From Symbiodinium natans (taxonomy: Eukaryota; Sar; Dinophyceae; Suessiales; Symbiodiniaceae), in NCBI GenBank assembly GCA_905221605.1, contig CAJNDS010001591.1:712040-757039 (forward strand): 45,000 nucleotides of DNA. The letters are read 5' to 3'. Positions within the stretch are counted from its first letter, which is position 1; each line of letters starts with the position of its first letter. Positions 22,041 to 31,161 of the stretch are shown here, piece by piece. The notes beneath the pieces were generated by a model. The model did no database searches, was not told where the DNA came from, and saw only the letters and a list, made by a program, of their open reading frames with translations. The position numbers and the translations under genes were made by a program.

Positions 22041-23696
22041 TCATTGCACTGTCGCTGCCTCCAGGTACTTCCTCACCTCAGCAACGCACTGTCACATGTG
22101 AAACGGTACCTTGCTTAGCTGCAGCTTTGGATTGTGTACCTTCTCACTTGCAGTGATATGCAGCATGCAAGGGGCCTCTCTGGCGTTGCCAAAGCCTCTC
22201 TTTCCACGGCCTCTCGCCATCCTGCGCCCAAAAACTGCAGGAAACACGCATTGAGAGCTCCCAGCAACATGCCCTGTCGTGCCCGTCCTGCGCAGGACAT
22301 CATCTGTAAGCCGCAGATCCCCCTCACTCCAACCACGCTGGCAATGCATGCGCGCCCAAATCCTTACGATCAGCTCTCACTTTCACAGCTTCTACAGCAA
22401 AGCGCTCAAAGCTCCCTCGCGCTGAGCGCAGGTCTGAGCCAGCTCCGTCTCGTCGAAATCTTCCTGAATGCGGACTGCTCTTGCAGCTTGTGCCACACAA
22501 ACAGCAGATCTCATCAGGTGCTGGGCACATAAGCTGTTCACAAACTGTTCAAGTGCTGACACAGGTCGAACAGGACTTCGTTGAAGTGATGCTTCAGGGC
22601 GCTGTTGTACGCGAAAATCGTGGAGTTCATGTCGTCCTGGAAGCTTGGGATTGGCGGAGAAGCATGGAGTGAAACAGCTTATGGTGACACACCTCAAGTC
22701 ATCTCAAGTCCATCGGCCTCGTGTCCGGCCAGAACGCACGTGTGACGCCTGCTATCCACCAGGTAAAAGAGTTGATCGACTAACGGGGCGCCCTTCACCT
22801 TGTCCCCCACCGGATCCAGGCCGTACGCCTCATCAATGAAGAAAACTCCATCCAGGGCGTCCCGAGCTCGCCTCCAAAAACCTTCCACGCCCTCCTCCTT
22901 CAGCTGTTCTGCCGTGCACTCCCTGAAGACATTCTTGCCCCGCAGGCCCAAGTCATCCAAAACGGAGGCGAACAAGCGCGCCACCGTCTTCTTCCCGGTG
23001 CCCGGGTTTCCAAGGAAGCAGAAATTCCTTGTAGTCACAGACTCAACTTGGAAACACAAACTGCAGAAACAAAGCAGCCACTGTTTCTTGCAACAAATTG
23101 CCGCTGCAGCCAAGGTTCAAATTCAGCGGAAGAATCTTTTGGACTTCCCGCGGCATGCGCCGGAACTTCAGGGCCGACCTGTAAAGGCTTACGGCCGCCA
23201 TCTTCACCTTCTTGAGTCCAGTCAAGGAAAGAAGCTCCTCCATGGCAGCGGAAGCGCAGCCTGCGATGGTTAGCCGGGGGACGGCCCAAGGAGTCCTGTG
23301 TGCCCCTGTGTGTGTTTCAAGGCTACGTGGCTACACAGTCTGATCCCTGCAGCTCGCACTCTTCCAGCCTTGGCTCCTCAGGCCCTCCCAGACTTCAGCC
23401 GGGTCGTCTGAGGATTCCTCAAGCATTGCATCCTCGGTGCGATGGAGGCTCGGGTGTAGGGTAGAAGGTCTTGGGGTTTAGGGGTTTAGGGGTTTTGGGG
23501 TTTTGGGGTTTATGAAGAAGATGTCACTTCTCAGGCTCGACCCGTTCCTCTCGACACTTCATCGTGCAGTGTGTATGCATAGGTGTGTATGTGAACATGC
23601 GTCTATATTGATTTTTGTGTATAAGTATGAATATATGTATATTTATATGTATATATATATATGTATATTTATATGGTAAGATGGACCGATAGGAGA

Positions 23697-23744
<48 letters not shown>

Positions 23745-24912
23745 CGTGTGGTACCTTGGGGTTGGCTTCGGGGTCCCGGCTCGCCTTCTCGCGGCGGGTA
23801 AGCAGGGATGCAATGGAAGGGAAGCGCTGCAACACCGGCACCAAATCCAAGTCCTGTCATGCCAGGAGGGCATCAAGCAAAATACATACTGCACGCCGTA
23901 TATGTATTTTATATATATATAGATACATGTGTGTATATTGTGTATACAACATATGACTGTATATGTGTGTTTCCGTGTAGACAAACTGAACAGCCAACAA
24001 CTACAGGGAGCACATGCTCGCCTCCACACGGTGCAGTGCCAGGAGCAGCAGAGGATGAGCGACTTGCCTGCAAAGCTGGGGGGCAACAGTATGGCAAGAA
24101 TCGCTGCAGCTGCCGTCGCAGCAGCAGCAGCAGTTGTCTGTAAGGCGAACAGATTCATAGCCCCACGTCCTGACTCGCATTCGTGCAGTCTCGAAAATTG
24201 TGTCGAAAAAAGAACGGTCAAAGAAGAACAAGGCCGCCTTGTAGCCTGTCGAAGCGCGGTGAGATACTGGTCCAGATGGCTTTTGGCCACTTCGGCGTCG
24301 GCAGTGTGCACTTCCAGGGCCATCAGCAGATCCAACAGTGGAAGGGCGACATCGCTTTCCCGGATCAGCTTGTCCAGGACATTCTTTCCAGCAAGTGGTG
24401 CAGCAGCTGCATTCATGAAGGACAGGTTCTGAAGGAGATCCCTTTCCTGTGCCTCCGTCAGCTCACCTGTGCCGAGAGCACTGAGTCCCAACTACATGGG
24501 TCCCAAAGCCGAGGGCCGAGAGTTGCTGCCGGGGTGCCAGGCGCCAAAGCTTTGCCATCCCACGCTGGTGGGAACAGCACATCTTCGGCCCGGGTCCCGC
24601 CAAGCGCCTCGATCCTGTGGTCTTTCAAGTACCACCGCGGGGCCTCTGGCAGGAGCAGCATGGAAGCAATGCAACGCGCACACGGTCTGTCCAGCCTGGC
24701 TGGGCGGGGGCGGCCTCGGCTCTGGCCGGGCCTTCGCCTACAAGGCAGCGATACTGGGGACTGGGGGGGAGGCGTGCTCAGGCACTGCACGTGTGTGTGT
24801 GAGAAAGAGCCAAAGGCTCCGGCCCTCGCTCCGGCCCTCGGCGCAGCCGTGGGCATGGCCTCAATCGCGCTTGGGGTCAGGAACCACAATGGAGCCTCTG
24901 GCAGTAGGAGCC
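22041..24912 (-). CDS. CbxX/CfxQ-type AAA+ protein, multi-exon, copy 1
   Basis: Proposed exons, all minus: 24912-24836, about 24665-24530, 24491-24246, 23853-23755, 23237-23111, 23046-22718, 22636-22568, 22463-22415, 22234-22176, 22076-22041. The last six join in frame with GT, GC or GA donors. The joined protein follows the family order: ELLSLTGLKKVK helix, NFCFLGNPGTGKKT (Walker A), GVFFIDEAYGLDP (Walker B), VLAGHE/DDMNSTIFAYNSALKHHF, EDFDETELAQ, FGNARE/VRKYLE (sensor 2). CbxX/CfxQ proteins are AAA+ ATPases, some acting as Rubisco activases. Two key positions deviate: Lys follows the Walker A Lys instead of Thr/Ser, and His-His replaces Ser-Arg at the arginine-finger position, so ATP hydrolysis is doubtful. 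N-terminal exons code unfamiliar sequence, with a duplicated LLLPEAP motif. The true start and any exon between 24246 and 23853 are unresolved. Confidence 0.75.
22718..23046 (-). CDS. Exon with Walker A and Walker B of the AAA+ domain, copy 1
   Basis: A 329-nt exon from an AG acceptor (phase 2) to GAG followed by a GC donor (phase 0). It encodes the nucleotide-binding core with GNPGTGKKT and VFFIDEAY. A GC donor directly after GHE lets it join to the next exon as GHE-DDM, restoring the family's AGYxDxM-type motif. That is the main evidence for non-canonical splicing here. Confidence 0.8.
23470..23745. repeat. Intron repeats: telomere-like, TA/TG-rich and (GA)n
   Basis: GGGGTTTAGGGG/TTTTGGGG at 23470-23512, AT-rich TGTATATTTATATG sequence at 23600-23680 and about 20 GA dinucleotides at 23695-23742. 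It lies between the exons at 23237-23111 and 23853-23755. Confidence 0.85.
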
Positions 24913-25429
24913 CTGTCCGGCCTGGGACGGCGGGGCCGTCAGCGGCACCTCAGAGAGTCCACAAGGCAGCAGGCCGACGAGCTCTTCGGTGTCATGGTGG
25001 CGCTTCGATACTGGGGTCGAAGGTCTCTCGCCCTTTTTTTGCCTCCCCCCACACCCCCCCAGTTATGACAGGGACCAGCCCTTTCGCTGGGAGCCCTTTA
25101 TCTGGCCTTTTCTTGGGATATTTTTGCAAGCAAAAGTGTGCCGTCCCCCCCAACGTCGGCCCCCTCTCCGGGAGCTGCATTGGGCCAGGCCGACGCGAGT
25201 CGCGTAGCGTTAAAATTAGGCTTAAGGGCTTTGTTGCTTTGAGTTGTTGCTGCTTTGGGTCTGGGGGTGTTGCTGCAATGGCAAGGGATCTACGGAGTTG
25301 TGGGCAGAAAGCCCGCAGGGGCCATATTCTTAAGGCTATGGAGATGGTGTTGGTGGGGCTCCCAGCAAACAAATCAACTGCTCCAACATCCCGTCCTCTC
25401 ATCCAAACCCAAAAGTGCTACTGCGACGC

Positions 25430-25486
25430 CTTCGGCACGTGCACAACCTGCTCGATGTGCTGCTCTACCGGCACGTCCACATTCTC
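25430..25486 (-). CDS. VP-repeat exon, copy 1
   Basis: 57 nt, phase 0, bounded by AAG acceptor and GC donor. It codes ENVDVPVEQHIEQVVHVPK. The peptide matches the repeated pattern found in exons up to 42 kb, which resembles the Val/Pro/Glu-rich repeats of alveolin-like dinoflagellate proteins. It lies about 0.5 kb upstream, in minus-strand terms, of the first CbxX exon, so the two may share a transcript. Confidence 0.6.
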
Positions 25487-25647
25487 CTTCCGGAAGGAAC
25501 TTTACTCCGGCGAGGGACTGATTCTTTGGGTCCACTACACAAATGGAACATTGACTGGTTTCTGGCTTCTGTAGAAATTGACACTTTTCGGGGCTCCACC
25601 CTGTGCGCCTCCACATGGAGGTGATGGGCACGCTCCTGCTGCGTCAC

Positions 25648-25668
25648 CTTCGGCACGTGCACCTGCTC
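25648..25668 (-). CDS. VP-repeat microexon, copy 1
   Basis: GAG CAG GTG CAC GTG CCG AAG (EQVHVPK) after a CAG acceptor, with GTGACG next as a GT donor. If the donor is not used the frame continues VTQQERAHHLHVEA, still repeat-like, so the 3' boundary is uncertain. Confidence 0.45.
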
Positions 25669-25704
25669 CTGGCAAGGAAGGCTGTCCTAAACCCCGGCCT
25701 GACA

Positions 25705-27427
25705 GGTCTGGCCGTGCTTTTCAGGATACCCAACGCCAGAAATCCATGCCCAACCCCAACAGCTGCCAAACCCTGAGAGCGCAAATGGCCCCAAAGGGGT
25801 CCTGAGTCATGGGCACCTGGACCTCCACAACCTGCTCCACATGCTGGTGGACAATGCGCTCCTGGTAGTCCCAGCGCGCACCCGTCACGAGCAAGCCCCA
25901 CCCTAGACCCTAAACCCTAAACCCTAAACCCTTATAAACCCTAAACCCTAAACCAAACCCTAAACCCTAAACCCTAAACCCTAAACCCTAAGCCCTAAGC
26001 CCTAAGCCCTAAGCCCTAAACCCTAAACCCTAAACCCTAAACCCAGCTCCAGCCTCGACCCTTCAAACCGAGCTGGGGTTCGAGGGTTTCGGCTCTCCTG
26101 CGGAATGAGCTTGGGCACACGGACCACATGCTCCTGCCCAAAACGCACAGGCAGAGCGCGGTCTGTCCTAAACCCCGGCCTGACAGTTCTGCCCGTGCCC
26201 CTCAGGATACCCAACGCCAGAAATCCATTATTCACCCTAAGTCTTGCCCTAAGTGCCCAACCCCAACAGCTGCCAAACCCTGAGAGCCCAAATGGCCCCA
26301 AAGGGGTCCTGAGTCATGGGCACGTGGACCTCCACAACCTGCTCCACATGCTGGTGGACGATGCGCTCCTGGTAGTCCCAGCGCGCACCCGTCACGAGCA
26401 AGCCCCACCCTAGACCCTAAACCCTAAACCCTAAACCCTTATAAACCCTAAACCCTAAACCAAACCCTAAACCCTAAACCCTAAACCCTAAACCCTAAGC
26501 CCTAAGCCCTAAGCCCTAAGCCCTAAACCCTAAACCCTAAACCCTAAACCCAGCTCCAGCCTCGACCCTTCAAACCGAGCTGGGGTTCGAGGGTTTCGGC
26601 TCTCCTGCGGAATGAGCTTGGGCACACGGACCACATGCTCCTGCCCAAAACGCACAGGCAGAGCGCGGTCTGTCCTAAACCCCGGCCTGACAGTTCTGCC
26701 CGTGCCCCTCAGGATACCCAACGCCAGAAATCCATATTCACCCTAAGTCTTGCCCTAAGTGCCCAACCCCAACAGCTGCCAAACCCTGAGAGCCCAAATG
26801 GCCCCAAAGGGGTCCTGAGTCATGGGCACGTGGACCTCCACAACCTGCTCCACATGCTGGTGGAGGATGCGCTCCTGGTAGTCCCAGCGCGCACCCGTCA
26901 CGAGCAAGCCCCACCCTAGACCCTAAACCCTCAACCCTAAACCCTTATAAACCCTAAACCCTAAACCAAACCCTAAACCCTAAACCCTAAACCCTAAACC
27001 CTAAGCCCTAAGCCCTACCAGCCCTAAGCCCTAAACCCTAAACCCTAAACCCAGCTCCAGCCTCGACCCTTCAAACCGAGCTGGGGTTCGAGGGTTTCGG
27101 CTCTCCTGCGGAATGAGCTTGGGCACACGGACCACTTGCTCCTGCCCAAAACGCACAGGCAGAGCGCGGTCTGTCCTAAACCCCGGCCTGACAGTTCTGC
27201 CCGTGCCCCTCAGGATACCCAACGCCAGAAATCCATTATTCACCCTAAGTCTTGCCCTAAGTGCCCAACCCCAACAGCTGCCAAACCCTGAGAGCCCAAA
27301 TGGCCCCAAAGGGGTCCTGAGTCATGGGCACGTGGACCTCCACAACCTGCTCCACATGCTGGTGGACGATGCGCTCCTGGTAGTCCCAGCGCGCACCCGT
27401 CACGAGCAAGCCCCACCCTAGACACTG
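25705..27427 (-). repeat. VP microexon array, segment 1 (one partial and three full units)
   Basis: Units of about 500 bp share more than 95% by eye. Each complete unit contains, on the minus strand, a 60-nt candidate exon coding ERIVHQHVEQVVEVHVPMTQ (25861-25802, 26368-26309, 26874-26815, 27376-27317) and a 36-nt candidate exon coding EHVVRVPKLIPQ or EQVVRVPKLIPQ (26133-26098, 26640-26605, 27141-27106). All are preceded by CAG and followed by GA, so they are phase 0 and can be added or skipped without frame change. Between units lie CCCTAAA and CCCTAAG blocks of about 100-140 bp. One 60-nt copy reads ILHQH, another EVQVP. Plus-strand frames across the array are shadows. Confidence 0.75.
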
Positions 27428-27488
27428 GGAAGGGCTTTTACAAAAAGAGGACTTTGGGGTTACAGCTTTAGGATCTCAATCTGCCGGC

Positions 27489-29144
27489 TCATTGCACTGT
27501 CGCTGCCTCCAGGTACTTCCTCACCTCAGCAACGCACTGTCACATGTGAAACGGTACCTTGCTTAGCTGCAGCTTTGGATTGTGTACCTTCTCACTTGCA
27601 GTGATATGCAGCATGCAAGGGGCCTCTCTGGCGTTGCCAAAGCCTCTCTTTCCACGGCCTCTCGCCATCCTGCGCCCAAAAACTGCATGAAACACGCATC
27701 GAGAGCTCCCAGCAACATGCCCTGTCGTGCCCGTCCTGCGCAGGACATCATCTGTGAGCCGCAGATCCCCCTCACTCCAACCACGCTGGCAATGCATGCG
27801 CGCCCAAATCCTTACGATCCGCTGTCACTTTCACAGCTTCTACAGCAAAGCGCTCAAAGCTCCCTCGCGCTGAGCGCAGGTCTGAGCCAGCTCCGTCTCG
27901 TCGAAATCTTCCTGAATGCGGACTGCTCTTGCAGCTTGTGCCACACAAACAGCAGATCTCATCAGGTGCTGGGCACATAAGCTGTTCACAAACTGTTCAA
28001 GTGCTGACACAGGTCGAACAGGACTTCGTTGAAGTGATGCTTCAGGGCGCTGTTGTACGCGAAAATCGTGGAGTTCATGTCGTCCTGGAAGCTTGGGATA
28101 GGCGGAGAAGCATGGAGTGAAACAGCTTATGGTGACACACCTCAAGTCATCTCAAGTCCATCGGCCTCGTGTCCGGCCAGAACGCACGTGTGACGCCTGC
28201 TATCCACCAGGTAAAAGAGTTGATCGACTAACGGGGCGCCCTTCACCTTGTCCCCCACCGGATCCAGGCCGTACGCCTCATCAATGAAGAAAACTCCATC
28301 CAGGGCGTCCCGAGCTCGCCTCCAAAAACCTTCCACGCCCTCCTCCTTCAGCTGTTCTGCCGTGCACTCCCTGAAGACATTCTTGCCCCGCAGGCCCAAG
28401 TCATCCAAAACGGAGGCGAACAAGCGCGCCACCGTCTTCTTCCCGGTGCCCGGGTTTCCAAGGAAGCAGAAATTCCTTGTAGTCACAGACTCAACTTGGA
28501 AACACAAACTGCAGAAACAAAGCAGCCACTGTTTCTTGCAACAAATTGCCGCTGCAGCCAAGGTTCAAATTCAGCGGAAGAATCTTTTGGACTTCCCGCG
28601 GCATGCGCCGGAACTTCAGGGCCGACCTGTAAAGGCTTACGGCCGCCATCTTCACCTTCTTGAGTCCAGTCAAGGAAAGAAGCTCCTCCATGGCAGCGGA
28701 AGAGCAGCCTGCGATGGTTAGCCGGGGGACGGCCCAAGGAGTCCTGTGTGCCCCTGTGTGTGTTTCAAGGCTACGTGGCTACACAGTCTGATCCCTGCAG
28801 CTCGCACTCTTCCAGCCTTGGCTCCTCAGGCCCTCCCAGACTTCAGCCGGGTCGTCTGAGGATTCCTCAAGCATTGCATCCTCGGTGCGATGGAGGCTCG
28901 GGTGTAGGGTAGAAGGTCTTGGGGTTTAGGGGTTTAGGGGTTTTGGGGTTTTGGGGTTTATGAAGAAGATGTCACTTCTCAGGCTCGACCCGTTCCTCTC
29001 GACACTTCATCGTGCAGTGTGTATGCATAGGTGTGTATGTGAACATGCGTCTATATTGATTTTTGTATGAATATATGTATATTTATATGTATATATATAT
29101 ATATGTATATTTATATGGTAAGATGGACCGATAGGAGAGAGAGT

Positions 29145-29182
<38 letters not shown>

Positions 29183-30369
29183 CGTGTGGTACCTTGGGGT
29201 TGGCTTCGGGGTCCCGGCTCGCCTTCTCGCGGCGGGTAAGCAGGGATGCAATGGAAGGGAAGCGCTGCAACACCGGCACCAAATCCAAGTCCTGTCATGC
29301 CAGGAGGGCATCAAGCAAAATACATACTGCACGCCGTATATGTATTTTATAAAAAAAATATATATATTTATATATACATGTGTGTATATTGTGTATACAA
29401 CATATGACTGTATATGTGTGTTTCCGTGTAGACAAACTGAACAGCCAACAACTACAGGGAGCACATGCTCGCCTCCACGCGGTGCAGTGCCAGGAGCAGC
29501 AGAGGATGAGCGACTTGCCTGCAAAACTGGGGGTCAACAGTATGGCAAGAATCGCTGCAGCTGCCGTCGCAGCAGCAGCAGCAGCAGCAGTTGTCTGTAA
29601 GGCGAACAGATTCATAGCCCCACGTCCTGACTCGCATTCGTGCAGTCTCGAAAATTGTGTCGAAAAAAGAACGGTCAAAGAAGAACAAGGCCGCCTTGTA
29701 GCCTGTCGAAGCGCGGTGAGATACTGGTCCAGATGGCTTTTGGCCACTTCGGCGTCGGCAGTGTGCACTTCCAGGGCCATCAGCAGATCCAACAGTGGAA
29801 GGGCGACATCGCTTTCCCGGATCAGCTTGTCCAGGACATTCTTTCCAGCAAGTGGTGCAGCAGCTGCATTCATGAAGGACAGGTTCTGAAGGAGATCCCT
29901 TTCCTGTGCCTCCGTCAGCTCACCTGTGCCGAGAGCACTGAGTCCCAACTACATGGGTCCCAAAGCCGAGGGCCGAGAGTTGCTGCCGGGGTGCCAGGCG
30001 CCAAAGCTTTGCCATCCCACGCTGGTGGGAACAGCACATCTTCGGCCCGGGTCCCGCCAAGCGCCTCGATCCTGTGGTCTTTCAAGTACCACCGCGGGGC
30101 CTCTGGCAGGAGCAGCATGGAAGCAATGCAACGCGCACACGGTCTGTCCAGCCTGGCTGGGCGGGGGCGGCCTCGGCTCTGGCCGGGCCTTCGCCTACAA
30201 GGCAGCGATACTGGGGACTGGGGGGGAGGCGTGCTCAGGCACTGCACGTGTGTGTGTGAGAAAGAGCCAAAGGCTCCGGCCCTCGCTCCGGCCCTCGGCG
30301 CAGCCGTGGGCATGGCCTCAATCGCGCTTGGGGTCAGGAACCACAATGGAGCCTCTGGCAGTAGGAGCC
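27489..30369 (-). CDS. CbxX/CfxQ-type AAA+ protein, multi-exon, copy 2
   Basis: The same exon set as copy 1 at shifted positions: about 30369-30293, about 30122-29987, 29948-29703, 29291-29193, 28685-28559, 28494-28166, 28084-28016, 27911-27863, 27682-27624, 27524-27489. All motifs and the two unusual positions (Lys after the Walker A Lys, His-His at the arginine finger) are identical to copy 1. Splice boundaries are also conserved. It is therefore either a recent tandem duplicate or a homogenised pair. In minus-strand order it lies between array segment 2 (upstream) and array segment 1 (downstream). Confidence 0.73.
28166..28494 (-). CDS. Exon with Walker A and Walker B of the AAA+ domain, copy 2
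   Basis: Counterpart of 22718-23046 with the same GNPGTGKKT and VFFIDEAY motifs and the same GC donor. No amino-acid difference was seen by eye. Confidence 0.78.
28920..29182. repeat. Intron repeats of copy 2
   Basis: Counterpart of 23470-23745. The TGTATATATA part and the GA run differ in length and interruption from copy 1, as expected for microsatellites. Confidence 0.85.
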
Positions 30370-30886
30370 CTGTCCGGCCTGGGACGGCGGGGCCGTCAGC
30401 GGCACCTCAGAGAGTCCACAAGGCAGCAGGCCGACGAGCTCTTCGGTGTCATGGTGGCGCTTCGATACTGGGGTCGAAGGTCTCTCGCCCTTTTTTTGCC
30501 TCCCCCCACACCCCCCCAGTTATGACAGGGACCAGCCCTTTCGCTGGGAGCCCTTTATCTGGCCTTTTCTTGGGATATTTTTGCAAGCAAAAGTGTGCCG
30601 TCCCCCCCAACGTCGGCCCCCTCTCCGGGAGCTGCATTGGGCCAGGCCGACGCGAGTCGCGTAGCGTTAAAATTAGGCTTAAGGGCTTTGTTGCTTTGAG
30701 TTGTTGCTGCTTTGGGTCTGGGGGTGTTGCTGCAATGGCAAGGGATCTACGGAGTTGTGGGCAGAAAGCCCGCAGGGGCCATATTCTTAAGGCTATGGAG
30801 ATGGTGTTGGTGGGGCTCCCAGCAAACAAATCAACTGCTCCAACATCCCGTCCTCTCATCCAAACCCAAAAGTGCTACTGCGACGC

Positions 30887-30943
30887 CTTCGGCACGTGCA
30901 CAACCTGCTCGATGTGCTGCTCTACCGGCACGTCCACATTCTC
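30887..30943 (-). CDS. VP-repeat exon, copy 2
   Basis: Identical in position and sequence to 25430-25486 within the duplicated segment: ENVDVPVEQHIEQVVHVPK with a GC donor. Confidence 0.6.
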
Positions 30944-31104
30944 CTTCCGGAAGGAACTTTACTCCGGCGAGGGACTGATTCTTTGGGTCCACTACACAAA
31001 TGGAACATTGACTGGTTTCTGGCTTCTGTAGAAATTGACACTTTTCGGGGCTCCACCCTGTGCGCCTCCACATGGAGGTGATGGGCACGCTCCTGCTGCG
31101 TCAC

Positions 31105-31125
31105 CTTCGGCACGTGCACCTGCTC
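31105..31125 (-). CDS. VP-repeat microexon, copy 2
   Basis: Counterpart of 25648-25668 (EQVHVPK, GT donor possible). Confidence 0.45.
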
Positions 31126-31161
31126 CTGGCAAGGAAGGCTGTCCTAAACCCCGGCCTGACA

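Larger units (their letters stand above)
21979..25704. repeat. Segmental duplication, copy 1
   Basis: Nearly identical to 27428-31161. Differences are scattered substitutions, a GA-microsatellite length change, a CAG-type codon-run length change (near 24125) and a changed AT-rich patch near 23910. It carries one CbxX-type gene and two VP-repeat exons. Copy homology continues past the nominal right edge into the microexon array after a ~36-bp gap in copy 2. Confidence 0.93.
27428..31161. repeat. Segmental duplication, copy 2
   Basis: Copy of 21979-25704 at an offset of 5.45 kb. The left junction (GGAAGGGCTTTT) follows immediately after a complete array unit, without telomeric repeat. The right junction is at CCGGCCTGACA, after which 36 bp present in copy 1 are missing. 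Confidence 0.93.

Noticed and set aside
24183-25574. 463-codon plus-strand frame, repeated at 29640-31031
   Set aside because: It overlaps AAA+ and VP exons in antisense, shows no domain, and is kept open by high GC. The minus-strand exons have family motifs.
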